Shown one piece after another: positions 14,907 to 18,167 of a DNA stretch of 18,167 bases. A program made the translations under genes and the position numbers. The notes under the pieces were generated by a model. It was not told where the DNA came from. It ran no database searches and was given only the letters and a program-made list of their open reading frames with translations. This DNA is from Actinomycetota bacterium (lineage in GTDB: Bacteria > Actinomycetota > Actinomycetes > Streptosporangiales > Streptosporangiaceae): positions 1 to 18,167 of the forward strand of contig PMST01000263.1 in NCBI GenBank assembly GCA_003168295.1, given 5' to 3'. Every line of letters starts with the position of its first letter. Positions within the stretch are counted from its first letter, which is position 1.

Positions 14907-15808
14907 GACTGGCTCACCTTCCGGTACCTCGCGGCCAGGCCCCCGAGGCAGGCCGCGAGCAGGACGACCGCCAGGAGCCCGTACAGCGGCCCGTAGCGGC
15001 CTGGATCGGCGACGAGCCCCACATTGGGATCGCCGCCCAGCCAGACCCGTACCCCGTCCATGATGGTGAACGGGCTGAAGAGCCCGGCGATCCGCGCACC
15101 CGTCGACGTCGCCGTCGTCCCGCCTTCGGACTGGATCAGCAGCAGGGCCAGGATGAAGGTCAGAACGCAGGAGATCGCGACGATCCCGGTCGAGTACGCG
15201 CGCCGCCCGGTCAGGGAGGCGAGGACCAGGCCGATCGCCGCCATCAGCACGGCCCACATCAGGCCGACGCCGAGTCCGGGTATCAGCGCCTTGGTCTGGT
15301 CCCAGACGGCGCCGCCGCTCTTGGCCGACGCGATCGTGCCTACGTACAGGATGAGCAGCGGTATCTCGATCAGGAGCAGCAGCGCCGCGGTGAGCGCCAG
15401 GTACTTGGCCAGCGGGTAATCGCCGCGCCGCAGCGGCCGGCAGAAATACAGCGGCAGGACGTGGTTGCGCAGGTCCCTGGAGACAAGTTCGGGCGCCTGC
15501 GCAGCGAGGAAGATCGTGACGACGGCGACCCGCAGGCTCGGCACGTAGACGTCGTAGCCGAACAACCGCGCGTTGCCGCGCGCCACCGCGAACGCGTTCA
15601 CGAACGCGGGCAGGCACATGGCGACAACCGCCAGGACCGGGATGATCTTGCCCTTCACGCCCCGGCCGATACCGAACGAGGAGCGGAAACTGTGCCAGGT
15701 CAGGGCCCTGACGATCTGTGCCCGGCCCAGCCTGGGGCCGTCATAGCCGCGGTAGCCGAGATCATGGATGACGCCGGCGGCAGGCGGTGAGGCGGCAGGG
15801 TCAGGCAT
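14903..15808 (-). CDS. ABC-2 type transporter permease (first pair)
   Basis: A 301-aa membrane protein. After a cytoplasmic start (GVIHDLGYRGYDGPRLGR) it has about six helices, including AKYLALTAALLLLIEIPLLILYVG and ILALLLIQSE. The segment PELVSRDLRNHVLPLYFCRPLRRGDY is the cytoplasmic stretch typical of ABC-2 permeases. The ATG at 15808 overlaps the stop of the upstream ATPase by eight bases and has GGAGG upstream. Its own stop overlaps the next ATPase start, so all four genes are tightly coupled. It probably pairs with the ATPase at 15801-16730; whether the two pairs form one or two transporters is open. Confidence 0.9.
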   Translation of the reverse strand: MPDPAASPPAAGVIHDLGYRGYDGPRLGRAQIVRALTWHSFRSSFGIGRGVKGKIIPVLAVVAMCLPAFVNAFAVARGNARLFGYDVYVPSLRVAVVTIFLAAQAPELVSRDLRNHVLPLYFCRPLRRGDYPLAKYLALTAALLLLIEIPLLILYVGTIASAKSGGAVWDQTKALIPGLGVGLMWAVLMAAIGLVLASLTGRRAYSTGIVAISCVLTFILALLLIQSEGGTTATSTGARIAGLFSPFTIMDGVRVWLGGDPNVGLVADPGRYGPLYGLLAVVLLAACLGGLAARYRKVSQS

Positions 15809-16730
15809 TGGCGACTCCCTCCTCCTCGTCGCGGAACAGCTCTTCGACCTGATGCCGCCGTTGCTCGAGGCGGCACAGCGGCAGGCTCAGCGCCGCGACG
15901 CAGTCGCGCACCACGTCGTAGGTGTCGTCGCCGCCGAGCGGCACCAGCAGGGTCCTGGCCTGGGTGGTGGCAGTGAGTCCGCGGGCGGCCAGTTCCGCTT
16001 GCAGCCGGTCCAGGCCTTCCTCGACTTCGACCGCGAGGACCTGGCTGACCTGGGTGAAGCTGGTGATGGTATCGGCGCGCAGCAGCCGTCCGCCGTCGAT
16101 CGCGACCAGATGATCGCAGATCCGCTCGATCTCGCCGAGCAGGTGCGAGGCGACGACGATGGAGATGCCGAACTCGGCCCCGATCCTGGCGATCAGCTCC
16201 AGCATGGCGGTGCGCCCGGCCGGGTCAAGCCCGTTGGTCGGCTCGTCGAGCAGCAGCAGCCGGGGGGCGCCGACCAGCGCCTGGGCCAGCTTCACCCGCT
16301 GCTTCATGCCGGTGGAGTAGGTGCCGATCAGCCGGTAGCGTTCCTCGTGCAGCCCGACGTGGCGCAGCGACTCCGCCGCCCGTTCCTTGGCCACCGTGGG
16401 CGGCAATCCAGAGATCCGGCCCAGGTGAGTCACGAACTCGGTCGCGGTCACGTCGGCGGGAAGGCAGTCGTGTTCCGGCATGTAGCCGAGCAGGCTCCTG
16501 ACCTTCTCACCGGTCTGCAGGCCCAGCACCTTGGCCTGTCCCTTGGTCGGACGGATAAGGCCGAGCAGGATCTTGATCAGTGTCGACTTGCCGGCGCCGT
16601 TGGCGCCGACCAGGCCGGTGACGCCGGGCGCGAAATCGACGGTGAGACCGTCAAGCGCCGTCACCCCGCCCGGGTACACCTTGGTCAGCACCCGGGTCTC
16701 AATGACCGCGTGAGGGTCGGTGGATGGCAT
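15801..16730 (-). CDS. ABC transporter ATP-binding protein (first pair)
   Basis: A 309-aa ATPase that heads the operon. Walker A is GANGAGKST (42-50), the signature is YSTGM (138-142), Walker B is LLLLDEP (158-164) and the H-loop is ASH (H196). The Q-loop region reads GYMPEHDCLP, matching the sister ATPase in lacking the usual glutamine. All catalytic parts are present. The C-terminal third resembles the extra domain of ABC-2 exporters. I chose the ATG at 16730 because it has GGTGAG three bases upstream and sits just before the conserved VIETRVLTKVYPGG. Reading further upstream gives no family sequence. The 119-base gap to the divergent histidine kinase should hold promoters for both. Confidence 0.93.
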   Translation of the reverse strand: MPSTDPHAVIETRVLTKVYPGGVTALDGLTVDFAPGVTGLVGANGAGKSTLIKILLGLIRPTKGQAKVLGLQTGEKVRSLLGYMPEHDCLPADVTATEFVTHLGRISGLPPTVAKERAAESLRHVGLHEERYRLIGTYSTGMKQRVKLAQALVGAPRLLLLDEPTNGLDPAGRTAMLELIARIGAEFGISIVVASHLLGEIERICDHLVAIDGGRLLRADTITSFTQVSQVLAVEVEEGLDRLQAELAARGLTATTQARTLLVPLGGDDTYDVVRDCVAALSLPLCRLEQRRHQVEELFRDEEEGVANA

Positions 16731-16849
16731 GGTCTCACCGTGCCAGCGCACCGGCGGCTGCGCATCACCCGCCAGAGTGAAGTACAGGCCGCCGCGGCGT
16801 ACGCCTCCAGGATGACGCCACCGACGGTCCAGGCGGTTACGGTAGGTTC
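16731..16849. promoter_or_regulatory. Divergent promoter region, ABC operon and histidine kinase
   Basis: This 119-base gap is the only space for promoters of both units. On the + strand TACGGT (16838-16843) lies six bases before the kinase GTG, a spacing that fits a leaderless start. GGTAGG (16841-16846) could instead serve as a close ribosome site. No clear repeats or operator were seen. Confidence 0.35.
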
Positions 16850-18167
16850 GTGGGAACCATCTCTGACGTTCCGGCCGCAGGTCAGCGGCCACCGCTGACG
16901 AAACGGCTCAGTGCTCGCCACTGGACCGCAGTGGACTACGTGGTCGGCGCGCTGGTCGGGGTGATCCTCTTCGCGTCCATCAGGCACAGCGTCGTCCAGT
17001 CCCTCGGCGGCCCCTACGGCGAACTGCCTTACCGTCCGCTGTCGCTGGCGTGGCCGCTGGCCGTGTTCCTGGTGCTCACGGCGGTCATCGCGGTGGCCAT
17101 GCGTCGCCGCAGGCCCTCCCTCATGCTGGGTGTGCTGCTGGCCGGCTCACTCGTCATCACCATGCTGACCGGCCCGCAGGCCGGCGGCGCCGTCGCCTAC
17201 TTCCTGCCCGTTGCCTATGTGCTCTACCTGGTGGCGGCGACCTACGAACGCAGGCGGGCTGCGGTGCGCGTGCTCGCCGCCGTTTTCGCCACCCTGGTGG
17301 CCGACGCCGTGCTCATGTACCTGACCGGAGGCGGAGTCTTCCCGCACGGAGGGCTGGTCTCCGTCGCGCTGTGCGTGATCATCGCGTGGTTCACCGGCTA
17401 CATCGTGCGGCAGCGGCGCCGGTACGCGGTCCGGCTGCAGGACGAGGCGGCGAGCAAGGCGGTCGCGGAGGAACGCCTGCGCATCGCCCGCGAACTGCAC
17501 GACGTGGTGGCGCACAGCATGAGCGTCATCGCGGTCCAGGCAGGCTACGGCCAGTACGTCATCGACACCCAGCCGGCCGGCGCGCGCGACGCCCTCGGGG
17601 CCATCCAGGCGACCAGCCGGGAGGCCCTGGACGAGATGCGCCGGATGCTGGGCGCCCTGCGCCAGGCGGACCAGCAGGACGTGGCCGCGCAGGCCGGCGG
17701 CGGCTCCGCGGCCGGGCCACCTAGCCGGCAGGGCGGGGACTGCGAAGTGGGCGGGGGCATGCCGCTTTTCCCCGCTCCCGGGCTGGCCGACCTGGACCGG
17801 CTGCTTTCGCGTACCGCGAGCGCGGGCGTCCGGGTCGACGTGACCCGCGGCGGGCAGCCGAGGGACCTGCCCGCGAGCATCGACCTTTCCGCGTACCGGA
17901 TCGTGCAGGAGGCCTTGACCAATGTGGTCAAGCATGCGCGCACGAGCTCGTGCCAGGTACTCATCGGCTACGGCCGCGATGAGCTGATCCTTGAGGTGAC
18001 AGACAACGGTGCGGGGCTGGCTGAGCTGGCCGGTGCCGGGATATCACATCACCGGATGGGCGCGACAGGCGGAGGCCTGGCCCGGGGCACAGCGCTCGAC
18101 GTGAGGCCCGTGCCCGGCTGGAGCGCGGTCGGCTGGAGCGCGGCCGACGGCATCGGCGGCGTAGCCG
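16850..18167 (+). CDS. NarL-type sensor histidine kinase (HisKA_3), runs off the window
   Basis: The frame from the GTG at 16850 stays open to the window end (439 codons). The N-terminal half has about five hydrophobic segments (from VDYVVGALVGVILF, residues 29-42, to VALCVIIAWFTGYIV) and little extracytoplasmic sequence, so it probably senses within the membrane. The dimerisation and phosphotransfer motif ERLRIARELHDVVAHS follows, with H217. A Gly/Gln-rich linker of about 40 residues precedes the ATPase domain. The N-box is EALTNVVKHA (N358) and the DxGxG box is TDNGAG (D385). After this the expected GxGL-GMRER segment is not readable in frame: GISHHRMGATGGG appears instead. It sits divergently beside two ABC pairs, a common sensor-exporter layout. 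A partner response regulator may lie beyond the window. Confidence 0.85.
   Translation, partial: MGTISDVPAAGQRPPLTKRLSARHWTAVDYVVGALVGVILFASIRHSVVQSLGGPYGELPYRPLSLAWPLAVFLVLTAVIAVAMRRRRPSLMLGVLLAGSLVITMLTGPQAGGAVAYFLPVAYVLYLVAATYERRRAAVRVLAAVFATLVADAVLMYLTGGGVFPHGGLVSVALCVIIAWFTGYIVRQRRRYAVRLQDEAASKAVAEERLRIARELHDVVAHSMSVIAVQAGYGQYVIDTQPAGARDALGAIQATSREALDEMRRMLGALRQADQQDVAAQAGGGSAAGPPSRQGGDCEVGGGMPLFPAPGLADLDRLLSRTASAGVRVDVTRGGQPRDLPASIDLSAYRIVQEALTNVVKHARTSSCQVLIGYGRDELILEVTDNGAGLAELAGAGISHHRMGATGGGLARGTALDVRPVPGWSAVGWSAADGIGGVA
18115..18144 (+). repeat. Two 15-bp tandem units at the end of the kinase frame
   Basis: CGGCTGGAGCGCGGT is followed directly by CGGCTGGAGCGCGGC, differing only in the last base. 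In frame this gives GWSAV then GWSAA, in a part of the kinase where family sequence should be conserved. Confidence 0.7.

Noticed and set aside
1..18167. CRISPR array, tRNA or rRNA genes, intact insertion sequence
   Set aside because: No regularly spaced repeats, no tRNA-like or rRNA-like sequence, and no transposase frame or matching terminal repeats were seen.

Overview
The window is very GC-rich (third codon positions are almost all G or C). It uses GTG and TTG starts freely and carries the actinobacterial menaquinol oxidase set ctaE-qcrC-qcrA-qcrB with a diheme QcrC. It also has a trpD, Lrp-type and DEDDh-exonuclease neighbourhood. This points to a filamentous or soil actinomycete (Actinomycetia); I cannot name a genus. 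No rRNA, tRNA, CRISPR array, intact insertion sequence or phage gene was seen.

Left part, about 1-4440 (+ strand). A broken M56-type membrane metallopeptidase (2-704) runs into the tail of an unknown gene (611-820). Then comes a compact module: an MpaB/DUF2236 oxygenase (988-1911), a UbiB/AarF-type atypical kinase that overlaps it by 4 bases (1908-3350), and a divergent YceI-like protein (3567-4118). After it lies a truncated N-terminus of a probable flippase-like membrane protein (4229 to about 4438). All three intact genes belong to families with isoprenoid or quinone links, and the module sits between decayed genes.

Middle part, about 4439-8643. A secreted NlpC/P60 cell-wall hydrolase and a small CxxC...CxxC protein lie on the - strand. 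Divergent from them are a DnaQ-like 3'-5' exonuclease and a stand-alone Lrp/AsnC ligand-binding domain (+). A 12-bp perfect inverted repeat lies in the divergent promoter region. Convergent with these, on the - strand, are trpD and a receiver-only response-regulator-like protein.

Respiratory operon, 8724-13058 (+). ctaE (cytochrome c oxidase subunit III, probably leaderless), qcrC, qcrA and qcrB are tightly coupled; qcrC/qcrA and qcrA/qcrB share ATGA overlaps. Together they encode the bc1 part and one oxidase subunit of the menaquinol to cytochrome aa3 supercomplex. The other oxidase subunits (ctaC, ctaD, ctaF) are not in the window.

Right part, 13151 to the end. A four-gene - strand operon holds two ATPase/permease pairs of the ABC-2 export type. 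It is transcribed divergently from a NarL-type sensor histidine kinase (16850 to beyond the window end), whose last visible stretch looks degraded. Three genes in the window (exonuclease, second ABC ATPase, histidine kinase) each contain in-frame 15-bp tandem repeats.
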